Source: Pseudomonas synxantha (lineage in GTDB: Bacteria; Pseudomonadota; Gammaproteobacteria; Pseudomonadales; Pseudomonadaceae). Taken from it: a DNA stretch of 64,000 nt. Positions 27,864 through 36,259 of this stretch are shown here, one piece after another (the first letter of the stretch is position 1; every line of letters starts with the position of its first letter). The position numbers and the translations under genes are program-made. The stretch covers positions 930,001-994,000 of the forward strand of contig NZ_LT629786.1 in the NCBI RefSeq assembly GCF_900105675.1, in the 5' to 3' direction. Below the pieces are notes generated by a model that had not been told where the DNA came from, did no database searches, and saw only the letters and a list, made by a program, of their open reading frames with translations.

Positions 27864-28580
27864 GAGTACATATCCGTTATTTAGGTTACGGCCACTATTG
27901 GTTCCGCTTTTACAGCGGGTCACTTTTGAAAAGAGCCCAAAAGTAACCAAAAGGCTCTTGCCCCACCACTCGGCACCTCGCCCAGGCTCGGTGTGCCCTC
28001 TCTCCGGCTTGAAACCGTGGGCCGCCGTCATGGGCCATCCTTGGCCCAGGACGGCTAACCCGGCGTCCTGCCGGGTTGCCCACGGCTTCAAGCCTGCGTT
28101 CGGCCAGCGTGGTTTAACGGGGCGCCTAAGATCAAAAGCAAGATCAAGAGCGACTCGCTGCGCATCGCAGATACGCTGGCGGCGCTTCTGCTTTTCTGTA
28201 GGAGCGAGCTTGCTCGCGAAAAACCTGAGAACGCCGCGTTCTTTCTGGTTTCCCGCGTCATCGTTAACGACCTTCGCGGGCAAGCCCGCTCCCACAGGGG
28301 TACGCGCAAGCTTCAACGATCAGGTCGGCTATAAGGCCGCCTCGCTGTGTTTTTGATCTTAGGCGCCCCGTTAAACCACGCTGGCCGGAATTCGACAGGG
28401 ATTTGGGGGGTAAACCGGCAGGGATGCCGGTTTAGCCGCCCCGCGCCATGGATGGCGCGTGGCGGCGGCCCCCCAAATCAATGTCGGATTACGGGCACAC
28501 CGAGCCTGGGCGAGGTGCCGAGTGGTGGGGCAAGAGCGTTTTGCTTACTTTGCCGCTTTTGCAAAGTGAGCCGCTGTAAG
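27864..28580. repeat. Nested inverted-repeat island
   Basis: The roughly 970-bp stretch between prmB and the IS element has no supported gene but is highly structured. Outer arms: 27955-27998 and 28493-28536 are identical over 44 bases in inverted orientation, and each continues outward with a degenerate match (27864-27954 and 28537-28580, resumed at 30009-30058 beyond the IS). Inner arms: 28101-28137 and 28351-28387 match over 37 of 37 bases. Within the inner arms is a REP pair at 28197-28220 and 28273-28296. A related single element lies at about 19450-19570. Confidence 0.8.
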
Positions 28581-30008
28581 AGCCAGCCCTTTCAAGGTCT
28601 TTTCGTTTTGGCAGCCTTAAGTACCCTGTCCGTTGAAACATGCGCATTCACCGCGGTGCCTTTAACCCATGTTTTGGGCTTGGGTACCTTGGGGCCACGG
28701 GGGCTTTTCGCAACTTGTTTAGGTTGGATATTTTTGGCAAGCGCCAATAAGTGCTGAGCCAGTTTTTCCAACGGAATGACAGGAAGATGTTCCGAGGGCA
28801 GCGCAATCTGCATTCCCTCATATCCACTCCTGACCTGAACCGCTAAATGGTAAATCGAGACTTCCCATCCTTCAGGCTGGGTATCCCGATGAGCTTGTTC
28901 AACACTGCGTTTGAGAACAGCCAGGACGTTGTAAGCCAATACCGCCGTTGCGAACCCGAGTAAGGCAGCCTTTGGGCTGCCAAGGGTTTCGATCTCACTT
29001 TCCAGGATCGCTTCCAGTCGCTGGAACATACCTTCAATGCTCCAGCGGCGGCGATACAGTTCGGCGATCTGTTGTGCACTGACGCTCTCAGGCAGGTTGC
29101 TCCAGAACATCAAGCTGCTGTCGCCGGAGTCCGTTGGCGAATGAAGCGTCAGTTCGACACGCCGACATTGGTAACCGCCTTTGACCTGGATGATCTGCTC
29201 ACGCACAGTGCCAGTTTCCACAGGTACTGGCTCTTGCCACTCACCCTCTTGAATCAAACGTGGATGCTTGGCTTGCTGACGAATGACAAAGCAAGTTTGG
29301 ACTTGCTCACAAGCCTCCATAACCGGGAGCGTGCAATAAAGCCGGTCAGCCAGCCACACTTGGCCGGGCTCGGCATTGGCCAATAAAGGCAGCACACAAA
29401 CGCGCTCGCTTGCGTAGGCATCCTCACACGCCTGAAGGTCGACGACCTGATCCAGATCGGGATCGTATGCAACAACCGAAAAACCGGGACGAGCGGCGCC
29501 GCGCTCGTTGCGTAAAGCTCCCAGACGTTTCTCAGTGGATGCCAGGTGATTACCATCCACTACCCGAACCTGCCAGCCCGGCAGCATCGCCGTGCAGCCC
29601 AGTTCCCGGATGGTTGGAGCCAGGCGCTGTGCACAGCCCGTAATCAGGGCGCGCAACAGAGCAGGCTCGGTACGACTGATCTTGTCGTAGAGCGCCGCCA
29701 GGCTAACAGGAAGGTCTTCCAGTTGTCGCGCAGCGGCGTGCAGAGATGGCTTAAAACCCAATGAAACAAGGGACATTAGCTTGATGATGGTCGAGAACAA
29801 TAGCTCACGAGAATACTGCCGTTGCCGGTGTTCTTCGAAAACCTCATCAATCCACTCGGGGGCAATAGCCTGCTGCAGCGCCAGTTTGGCCATGACACTG
29901 GCAGGTGCTTTTTTCTCGAAACGCGCTAGAACTTCCGCCCACATCGTTTAGGTACCCCCTGAATGAAATTTCAGGGGGATTTTACAGAAGACCTTGAAAG
30001 GGCTGGCT
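28581..30008 (-). mobile_element. IS4-like insertion sequence
   Basis: A 1428-bp element with perfect 21-bp terminal inverted repeats (28581-28601 and 29988-30008, outer sequence AGCCAGCCCTTTC). The 5-bp direct repeat GTAAG flanks it at 28576-28580 and 30009-30013. It contains a single intact transposase gene. The 5-bp target duplication is shorter than in most IS4-family groups, so the subgroup assignment is open. It is inserted in the stem region of the repeat island described above. The intact gene and perfect termini suggest recent movement. Confidence 0.85.
28592..29944 (-). CDS. IS4-family transposase
   Basis: A 450-residue DDE transposase. The catalytic acidic residues are seen in VRVVDGNHL (first Asp, near residue 130), WLADRLY (second Asp, near 197) and YRRRWSIE (Glu, near 295). 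The last is the IS4 Y-(2)-R-(3)-E signature, although the Lys of the full YREK motif is not clear. The stop codon lies inside the left terminal repeat. The frame is complete with no internal stops. Confidence 0.9.
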   Translation of the reverse strand: MWAEVLARFEKKAPASVMAKLALQQAIAPEWIDEVFEEHRQRQYSRELLFSTIIKLMSLVSLGFKPSLHAAARQLEDLPVSLAALYDKISRTEPALLRALITGCAQRLAPTIRELGCTAMLPGWQVRVVDGNHLASTEKRLGALRNERGAARPGFSVVAYDPDLDQVVDLQACEDAYASERVCVLPLLANAEPGQVWLADRLYCTLPVMEACEQVQTCFVIRQQAKHPRLIQEGEWQEPVPVETGTVREQIIQVKGGYQCRRVELTLHSPTDSGDSSLMFWSNLPESVSAQQIAELYRRRWSIEGMFQRLEAILESEIETLGSPKAALLGFATAVLAYNVLAVLKRSVEQAHRDTQPEGWEVSIYHLAVQVRSGYEGMQIALPSEHLPVIPLEKLAQHLLALAKNIQPKQVAKSPRGPKVPKPKTWVKGTAVNAHVSTDRVLKAAKTKRP

Positions 30009-30058
30009 GTAAGAGCGGAACCTATAGTGGCCGTTACCTAAACAACGGATATGTACCC
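30009..30058. repeat. Displaced end of the dispersed repeat, right of the IS
   Basis: The sequence GTAAGAGCGG onward through CCTAAACAACGG to GTACCC is the inverted continuation of 28493-28580, separated from it by the IS element. Its reverse complement aligns with 27864-27913. The following gap to 30184 holds a further degenerate REP-like stretch and no gene. Confidence 0.75.
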
Positions 30059-30183
30059 AGGACGAAAACCAACATCCTCGGCTGTCAGGCCGCCACGGGA
30101 GCAAGCTCCCTGGTTTGCTGCGCGACAGCGTCACATCGAAGATGTGGTGGGGACTCCCACATTTGTAATTGCATTCCAGTCTG

Positions 30184-30987
30184 CTACCGGTGCGTGGCAA
30201 TCCAGATCAACAAGCCCGCCTGAAACACCGTAAACGCCACCAGGCATGTAATGGTAAAGCGCAGCCCGCTGTCCTCCCGCTTGAACTTGGTGACCTTTTC
30301 CTCCTCCTTGCGCAACTTCACTTCCTGTTCCATCAGGTTCTGCTCGGCCTGTTGCAGCATCTGCGCGGCTTCGAGAATCTCCACGAACTGCACCTTCTCG
30401 GTGTTCCAGCTGTCGAGCACGCCGCTGACCTTGCCCGGCTGTACATTGCCTTTGAGGTGCTGCACATCGGCATAGGCCACATCAAAGCCCTGGATACGCA
30501 GGAAATGATCGCGGCGCAGGCGCGTGGCTTCGTTGAGGGCGTCCTTGTTGGCCAGGTCCACGCCATCGACGCGGTAGTGTGACCACTTCTTCTTTGCCCA
30601 TGCCGCTGCCTGGGCGACCAGGAAACGGCCGAGACCACGGTTGGCCGGTTCGATTTCCAAGCTGTTGCCTGGGCCAAAGTGCACGCGGTGTTTATCGTGA
30701 TCGACCCAGATATCCAAGTGATTCTGCTCGCGACGCACCCGTTGGCCGGGCAACTGAATGACCATGCGCAGCAAGCTGTGATGTTTGTCATGGCGCTCGG
30801 CATAGCCGAACTGCACGAAGCGCAACGGCCGGGCGCCGGTGGCGCGGTCGGTGGCCAGGGGCGCCAGACGCAGCATCTTGAAATGTTCGGCGTGGACGTC
30901 CGCCCACGGCAGGGCCGGCGCCACGACGGCCTCGGGCCCAGTCGGGGTGTCGGCAGTCGATTCGGGTGTTGCTTCGGTGGTTGTCAT
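30184..30987 (-). CDS. Conserved hypothetical protein, GNAT-like core with C-terminal membrane anchor
   Basis: A 267-residue protein. After an Ala/Pro/Thr-rich N-terminus of about 25 residues, the middle contains RGLGRFLVAQAAAWAKK (about residue 118), which resembles the acetyl-CoA loop of GNAT acetyltransferases. A charged coiled coil follows (about 207-243, EAAQMLQQAEQNLMEQEVKLRKEEEK), and a single hydrophobic helix (about 245-265, FTITCLVAFTVFQAGLLIWIA) lies at the C-terminus. This suggests a tail-anchored cytoplasmic protein. I recognise no characterised family; acetyltransferase activity is only a suggestion. Confidence 0.65.
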   Translation of the reverse strand: MTTTEATPESTADTPTGPEAVVAPALPWADVHAEHFKMLRLAPLATDRATGARPLRFVQFGYAERHDKHHSLLRMVIQLPGQRVRREQNHLDIWVDHDKHRVHFGPGNSLEIEPANRGLGRFLVAQAAAWAKKKWSHYRVDGVDLANKDALNEATRLRRDHFLRIQGFDVAYADVQHLKGNVQPGKVSGVLDSWNTEKVQFVEILEAAQMLQQAEQNLMEQEVKLRKEEEKVTKFKREDSGLRFTITCLVAFTVFQAGLLIWIATHR

Positions 30988-31086
30988 GCGGCGCGATCCT
31001 GTCCAAGCCCGGCGAGCCGACAGTCTTTTTACTGTCGACCCAGGGCTTATCGGCCGTTTTTCCCAGGACTGGAGGCCAATAGTCGC

Positions 31087-32049
31087 TTAACGGGGTTGAA
31101 GTCCGTCGATAAAGCCGACGATGCGCTCGCCCAGCTCAGCGGCGAGGGGCAGTTTCGGGTCGTTGTAGGACGCCAGTTGCTGCTTCACGTTGTTGGGCAC
31201 GATGCGCATGACGTGGTTCATGCCTTCGATCACCGTCAACTGCGCGTCGGGCTTGGCCTTCTTCAGTTGCCGGGCATCCGCTACACCGACCTGGATGTCG
31301 TTGGTGCCCTGGATGATCAACGCCGGCATGCTCAGCTTGGCGAAGGCGGCCGACGGGTCGGCGCGGAACAGGCTGATCAGGTAAGGCTGTACGCTCGGCC
31401 GGAAAATGCCCTCCAGCGGACGCGGCACATCGGCATCCACCTGGCCGGCCTTGAGGTGATCGAGGATTTGATTGCTGCGCAGCAGCAGGGCGGGGGGTAA
31501 GTGATCGGCCAGTTGCTGGCGAATCACCTGGTCCACCGGGCGGGCGCTGCCGGACAAGGAAATGACCCCCGCCGGCGCCAGTTGCGGGGCGGCGAGTGCC
31601 GCCACCAGGGCGCCTTCGCTATGGCCCAGCACGATCAAAGGGCCCATGCGCGGGTCGGCCTTAAGCAACTTGCCCCAGGCCACGGCGTCGGACACGTAGG
31701 CGTCGAGCGTCAGGTTGCGCTCATCCGGCGTGGCCGCCAGGCTCGCGGCCACGCCGCGCTTGTCGTAGCGCACGCTGGCGATGTTGTGCCGGGCGAGTAC
31801 CCAGGCCAGGCGCTTGAGGCTGTCATTGCGGGCGCCGTCGGCGCTGTTGCCATTGCGGTCGGTGGGGCCGGAGCCGGCGATGATCAGCACCACCGGCACC
31901 GGTTTATCGGACTGCGGCAACAGCAACGAGCCAAATAGCTCGCCGCTGCCGGTGTCCAGGCTGATCGGGCGTTGCAGTACGACAGGGGAGGCGGCCTGGG
32001 CCACAGTGGTCAACAGGGTAAGGGTGAACAGTAAAACTCGCAGCATCAT
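31087..32049 (-). CDS. Secreted alpha/beta hydrolase
   Basis: A 320-residue hydrolase with a signal peptide (MMLRVLLFTLTLLTTVAQAA, cleavage near residue 20). The fold motifs are IAGSGPTDRNGN near residue 55 (oxyanion region), the nucleophile elbow GHSEG near residue 143, the Asp region IIQGTNDIQVG near 243 and the catalytic His in MNHVMR near 277. Probably an esterase or acyl hydrolase in the periplasm. It stands alone upstream of the divergent aroC. Confidence 0.85.
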   Translation of the reverse strand: MMLRVLLFTLTLLTTVAQAASPVVLQRPISLDTGSGELFGSLLLPQSDKPVPVVLIIAGSGPTDRNGNSADGARNDSLKRLAWVLARHNIASVRYDKRGVAASLAATPDERNLTLDAYVSDAVAWGKLLKADPRMGPLIVLGHSEGALVAALAAPQLAPAGVISLSGSARPVDQVIRQQLADHLPPALLLRSNQILDHLKAGQVDADVPRPLEGIFRPSVQPYLISLFRADPSAAFAKLSMPALIIQGTNDIQVGVADARQLKKAKPDAQLTVIEGMNHVMRIVPNNVKQQLASYNDPKLPLAAELGERIVGFIDGLQPR

Positions 32050-32192
32050 CGCGCCATCATCAGAGAGGTGCCGGTTGGACCAACGTCTACCGGTAAGGTT
32101 TCGAGGATGAACTAGTCGGTTAGCCTGCGTATACTGGCCGTCTTAAGTTATTACGGTTGACTTGATTCAACTGATTTCACGGAGCGCCCTGC

Positions 32193-33284
32193 ATGTCCGG
32201 CAATACCTTCGGCAAATTGTTCACCGTCACCACCGCGGGCGAAAGCCATGGCCCGGCGTTGGTCGCCATTGTCGACGGCTGCCCGCCAGGCCTGGAGCTG
32301 AGCCTGGACGACCTGCAGCGTGACCTCAACCGCCGCAAGCCCGGCACCAGCCGCCACACCACCCAGCGCCAGGAACCGGACGAGGTCGAAATCCTCTCCG
32401 GGGTCTTCGAAGGCCGCACCACCGGCTGCGCCATTGGCCTGTTGATTCGCAACACCGACCAGAAGTCCAAGGACTACTCGGCGATCAAGGACCTGTTCCG
32501 CCCGTCCCACGCGGACTACACCTACCATCATAAATACGGCGAGCGCGACTACCGTGGCGGTGGCCGCAGCTCGGCGCGGGAAACTGCGATGCGCGTGGCT
32601 GCCGGTGCCATCGCCAAGAAATACCTGGCCACCCAGGGCATCGTCATCCGTGGCTACATGAGCCAGCTGGGCCCGATTGAAATCCCGTTCAAGAGTTGGG
32701 ACTGCGTGCAAGACAACGCCTTCTTCTGCCCCGACCCGGACAAGGTGCCGGAACTGGAAGCCTACATGGACCAGTTGCGCCGAGACCAGGACTCCGTCGG
32801 CGCCAGGATCACCGTAGTGGCCGAAGGGGTGAAGCCGGGTCTGGGCGAGCCGATCTTCGACCGCCTCGACGCCGAGCTGGCCCACGCACTGATGAGCATC
32901 AACGCGGTGAAGGGTGTGGAAATCGGCGCCGGTTTTGCCTGCGTCGCCCAGCGCGGCACCGAACACCGCGATGAGCTGACCCCGGAAGGTTTCCTCAGCA
33001 ATAACGCGGGCGGTATCCTCGGCGGTATTTCCTCCGGTCAGCCGATCGTGGCGCACCTGGCGCTCAAGGCGACCTCGAGCATTACCACGCCGGGTCGTTC
33101 GATCGATGTACACGGCAACCCGGTGGACATGATCACCAAGGGCCGCCACGACCCGTGCGTCGGCATCCGAGCCACGCCGATTGCCGAGGCCATGATGGCC
33201 ATCGTGCTGATGGACCACCTGCTGCGCAACCGTGGGCAAAATGCCGATGTACGCGTGAGTACGCCGGTGCTGGGCCAGCTGTGA
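32193..33284 (+). CDS. aroC: Chorismate synthase
   Basis: Converts EPSP to chorismate, the last shared step of aromatic amino-acid synthesis, using reduced FMN. The 363-residue product starts [23 protein letters not shown], with the family signature GESHG near residue 16, and has [14 protein letters not shown] near 105 and [22 protein letters not shown] near 122. It is followed by the HcaT-like gene 58 bp downstream. Confidence 0.97.
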   Translation: MSGNTFGKLFTVTTAGESHGPALVAIVDGCPPGLELSLDDLQRDLNRRKPGTSRHTTQRQEPDEVEILSGVFEGRTTGCAIGLLIRNTDQKSKDYSAIKDLFRPSHADYTYHHKYGERDYRGGGRSSARETAMRVAAGAIAKKYLATQGIVIRGYMSQLGPIEIPFKSWDCVQDNAFFCPDPDKVPELEAYMDQLRRDQDSVGARITVVAEGVKPGLGEPIFDRLDAELAHALMSINAVKGVEIGAGFACVAQRGTEHRDELTPEGFLSNNAGGILGGISSGQPIVAHLALKATSSITTPGRSIDVHGNPVDMITKGRHDPCVGIRATPIAEAMMAIVLMDHLLRNRGQNADVRVSTPVLGQL

Positions 33285-33342
33285 TGTTCTGTGGCGAGGT
33301 GCGAGCTTGCTCGCGCTGGGCTGCGGCGCAGCCCCCCATACA

Positions 33343-34506
33343 ATGACCCCACCGCTCCCGTACTGGCGCCTCTCCAGCTTCTACCTGTTCTACTTCGCCC
33401 TGCTGGGGGCGACGGCGCCGTTCCTGGCGCTGTACTTCGATCACCTGGGGTTCTCTAGCGCGCGCATCGGCGAGCTGGTGGCCATCCCCATGCTGATGCG
33501 CTGCGTGGCGCCGAACCTGTGGGGCTGGATCGGCGACTACACTGGCCGGCGCCTGGCCATCGTGCGGTTTGGCGCGGCGTGCACCCTGGCCAGTTTCTGC
33601 CTGATCTTCGTCAGCAAGACCTACGCCTGGCTGGCGATGGTCATGGCCCTGCACGCGTTTTTCTGGCACGCGGTGCTGCCGCAGTTTGAGGTCATCACCC
33701 TGGCTCACCTGCACAAGCAGACCTCGCGCTACAGCCAGGTCCGCCTGTGGGGCTCCATTGGTTTTATCCTCACCGTGGTGATCATGGGGCGTCTGTTCGA
33801 CTGGCTGAGCCTGGATATCTACCCGGTGGTGGTCGTGGTGATCATGGCCGGCATCATTGGTGCCAGCCTGTGGGTGCCGAACGCGCAGCCCACCAGTCAC
33901 GGCAAGCGCCTGGCCGGAGACGGTTTCCTCATGCAATTGCGTAGTCCCGGGGTGCTGGCGTTTTATGCCTGCGTGGCGCTGATGCAAATGAGCCATGGCC
34001 CGTACTACACCTTCCTCACCCTGCATCTGGAACACTTGGGCTACAGCCGTGGGGTGATCGGCCTGTTGTGGGCGCTGGGGGTGGTGGCGGAGGTGCTGAT
34101 GTTCCTGGCCATGAGCCGCATCCTTGCGCGTTTTTCCGTGCGTCGGGTGCTATTGGCAAGTTTTCTGCTGGCGGCGTTGCGCTGGCTGCTGCTGGGTTCA
34201 TTCGCCGAGTTTTTCTGGGTGCTGCTCCTGGCGCAGCTGCTGCATGCCGCCACGTTCGGCAGCTTTCACGCGGCGGCAATTGCCTTTGTGCAACGCAGTT
34301 TCGGTGACCGCCAGCAAGGCCAGGGCCAGGCGCTGTACGCGGCATTGGCCGGCACGGGCGGCGCCCTTGGTGCCCTGTATTCCGGCTATAGCTGGAACCT
34401 GTTGGGGCCAACCCTGACGTTCAGTATCGCCAGCGCCGCGGCCCTGGCTGCCGCCATTATCATTGGCCTTCGATTGCAAGAGCCGAACCAAGGAACCGTG
34501 CAATGA
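33343..34506 (+). CDS. MFS transporter, HcaT/3-phenylpropionate-permease-like family
   Basis: A 387-residue transporter of about 12 helices from the MFS_1-like group that includes E. coli HcaT. Supporting motifs are YWRLSSFYLFYFALLGATAPFLALYFDHLGFS at the N-terminus and GWIGDYTGRRLAIVRFG near residue 67, the loop 2-3 signature. Start at 33343 chosen over 33307, where the added residues are not family-like. The next gene overlaps its stop by 4 bp, so the two are translationally coupled. Its position after aroC is the same as in other pseudomonads, from memory; the substrate is not known. Confidence 0.82.
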   Translation: MTPPLPYWRLSSFYLFYFALLGATAPFLALYFDHLGFSSARIGELVAIPMLMRCVAPNLWGWIGDYTGRRLAIVRFGAACTLASFCLIFVSKTYAWLAMVMALHAFFWHAVLPQFEVITLAHLHKQTSRYSQVRLWGSIGFILTVVIMGRLFDWLSLDIYPVVVVVIMAGIIGASLWVPNAQPTSHGKRLAGDGFLMQLRSPGVLAFYACVALMQMSHGPYYTFLTLHLEHLGYSRGVIGLLWALGVVAEVLMFLAMSRILARFSVRRVLLASFLLAALRWLLLGSFAEFFWVLLLAQLLHAATFGSFHAAAIAFVQRSFGDRQQGQGQALYAALAGTGGALGALYSGYSWNLLGPTLTFSIASAAALAAAIIIGLRLQEPNQGTVQ

Positions 34507-35033
34507 GTTATGTAGCCGTCTACCCCATCGCCACCGCGGATACTCCGAACAAGGTGCTCACCCATGTCGCTGACATCCAGTCGACCCTGGCCGAGCACGG
34601 CGTACGCTTTGAGCGCTGGCAGCCCAGCCCGGTCGAGAAGGGCGCCAGTGAGGCTGAAATGATCGAGGCTTACCGGGCGCAGATCGATGCCCTTGGGTAC
34701 GCCGCCGTGGAAGTGATTCGCGTAGAGAATGATCATCCACAGAAAGATGAGTTGCGCACCCAGGGCCTGGCCGAACGAACCTACAGTGAAGATCACGTAC
34801 GCTTCTTCGTCGCCGGCCAGGGGCTGTTCACTCTCCATATAGACGATTATGTATACGGCGTGCGCTGTGAGAAACATGACCTGCTGATCATCCCGGCAGG
34901 TTTACCCCACTGGTTCGATATGGGCGAGAACCCGCACTGTGTGACGCTGCGCTTGTTCAACACCGCTCACGGCCGGGTGCCAAAACTCACCGGCGACGAT
35001 ATAGCGGTTCGTTTTCCGGAATTGGACGACTAA
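34503..35033 (+). CDS. Acireductone dioxygenase-like cupin with altered metal site
   Basis: A 176-residue protein clearly homologous to acireductone dioxygenase (MtnD): DTPNKVLTH at residues 13-21, VRFFVAGQGLFTLHIDDYVYGV at 99-120 and PHWFDMGENPH at 135-145. In the family, the metal is held by His-x-His-x3-Glu plus a distant His. Here the first three positions read Arg92, Tyr94 and His98, and only His136 remains. So the dioxygenase reaction of the methionine salvage pathway is unlikely unless binding is rearranged. mtnB and mtnC, expected partners, are not adjacent. It may be a neofunctionalised or decaying paralogue, coupled to the MFS gene. Confidence 0.75.
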   Translation: MSYVAVYPIATADTPNKVLTHVADIQSTLAEHGVRFERWQPSPVEKGASEAEMIEAYRAQIDALGYAAVEVIRVENDHPQKDELRTQGLAERTYSEDHVRFFVAGQGLFTLHIDDYVYGVRCEKHDLLIIPAGLPHWFDMGENPHCVTLRLFNTAHGRVPKLTGDDIAVRFPELDD

Positions 35034-35244
35034 GCATAAAAAATTGAATATTCAACCCAGGCAAGTTGGAATTTGCTGTGGGAAGAAACTTAATTAGTTG
35101 TAGGGCGAAGCTGTTTATTCTGTGCTTTACGCTTTCACCCCATTCGTTATGTAACTCTCTGTTCCGCGTCAATGTTTAAGCCATCTGTCAATAGGAGGAA
35201 TCCGAAAGGTGGCAGCGCATCAGCAGATATCAAAGGAGAGAGCA

Positions 35245-35514
35245 ATGAATGGCCCAGAGCAGACATATCCCCCGTTGGTTATCGTACCCACGGCTGTCAG
35301 GAAGCGCCTGAGCTTGTCTGGCAAGCCCCTGACGCCGACGGAGCTGGAAATCCTGCGGTGGGCCTCAGAGGGCAAGACCGTCTGGGAGATCAGCCAGATT
35401 CGCGCCACCTCCGAAGCCACAGTGAAATTCCATCTGCGCAATATCTACGGCAAGCTGGATGTCACCAACCGTGTGCAGGCGATGAATGAAGCCTCCCGCC
35501 AGGGCTTGTGTTGA
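35245..35514 (+). CDS. Solo LuxR-type helix-turn-helix protein
   Basis: An 89-residue protein consisting of a LuxR/GerE DNA-binding domain with no receiver or ligand domain. The HTH is LTPTELEILRWASEGKTVWEISQIRATSEATVKFHLRNIYGKL (about residues 28-70). The start at 35245 follows AAAGGAGAG at 35233-35240, a good ribosome site; an upstream in-frame ATG at 35209 lacks one. Small LuxR solos often act as dimeric regulators of neighbouring or distant genes; no target is evident. A terminator follows at 35523. Confidence 0.85.
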   Translation: MNGPEQTYPPLVIVPTAVRKRLSLSGKPLTPTELEILRWASEGKTVWEISQIRATSEATVKFHLRNIYGKLDVTNRVQAMNEASRQGLC

Positions 35515-35522
35515 AGGCATAA

Positions 35523-35560
35523 AAAAGGGCCGCGAAGCCTAAAAGCGTCGCGGCCCTTTT
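35523..35560 (+). terminator. Bidirectional terminator
   Basis: Nine-bp stem GGGCCGCGA/TCGCGGCCC (35527-35535 and 35548-35556) flanked by A and T runs. It serves the LuxR solo gene on the plus strand and the convergent DUF3509 gene. Confidence 0.9.
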
Positions 35561-35572
35561 CACGTCGATGGC

Positions 35573-35851
35573 TTAAGCCGAATGGTAAGTCGGCAGCGCA
35601 AACCGGTTCTGGCTTTGCAGCATCGAAATCTGTGGCAGCTCACTGGCTTGTTCGGCCAGGTCGCGGCGAATGGCGCTGATCACCCAGGTCAGTTGATCAG
35701 CGGTGTGCAGCTGCTGGTAAGAGATCGAACGCTTGACCTGCTTACCTTCGCTGTTGCGCAGGGTCAACAGGATGCCGCCGTCTGGACGTGGTTGGGTGGT
35801 GACGTCGTAGTTGGAGAATACTGAAGCGAATTTATCTTGGATCAGGCTCAT
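35573..35851 (-). CDS. DUF3509-family protein
   Basis: A 92-residue protein beginning MSLIQDKFASVFSNYDVTTQPRPDGGILLTL. The pattern (short basic chain with RSISYQQLHTADQLTWVISAIRRDL) fits the Pseudomonas-specific DUF3509 family of unknown function. No signal peptide or membrane helix. The start at 35851 fits the family; the frame extends further upstream without support. It shares a terminator with the LuxR solo gene. Confidence 0.75.
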   Translation of the reverse strand: MSLIQDKFASVFSNYDVTTQPRPDGGILLTLRNSEGKQVKRSISYQQLHTADQLTWVISAIRRDLAEQASELPQISMLQSQNRFALPTYHSA

Positions 35852-35978
35852 GTCTATCAGCTCCGTTGGCTCAAGTTGGCAAGCATGGAGTGATAGGTGC
35901 AGTGATTGTGCCAGTATTGCTTGTCTCAAAAAAACGTTACAAATCAGCTAGTTATAAATTTTTGCAGTTTTCATTTTC

Positions 35979-36020
35979 GTGCATTTTGCATGAAGGCCCA
36001 TCGTGCATCCTGCATTTTGC
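35979..36020. repeat. Direct repeats of TGCATTTTGC spaced three helical turns apart
   Basis: TGCATTTTGC occurs at 35980-35989 and 36011-36020, 31 bp apart start to start, with a further CGTGCATCCTGCA between them. They lie in the 408-bp gap between DUF3509 and the acyl-CoA synthetase gene. No gene in this gap has support; the rest of it shows nothing else I can name. Confidence 0.4.
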
Positions 36021-36259
36021 GTTATCGGGTCGAGCATTTTTCACGCTGGGCCGTCGGCCCTTCACACTATTGACCACGATTTTTTCCAGAAAATTCCATC
36101 GCCAATGGCCGCCGTTGCCTGGGATACAAAACTTTTCAAATCCTGCGTGTACAGCCAAAGAATGGCTGACGTATTTTCCTGCGAGCCATTCGGCGAATTC
36201 CCATGGGGCCGTCGATGTTTCTGGACCAGACCAAGAATAAGAAAAAGGGACGTTCCGCC

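Noticed and set aside
33285-33342. GAGCTTGCTCGC sequence after aroC
   Set aside because: It is a remnant of a REP without its partner and does not form a convincing terminator or promoter.
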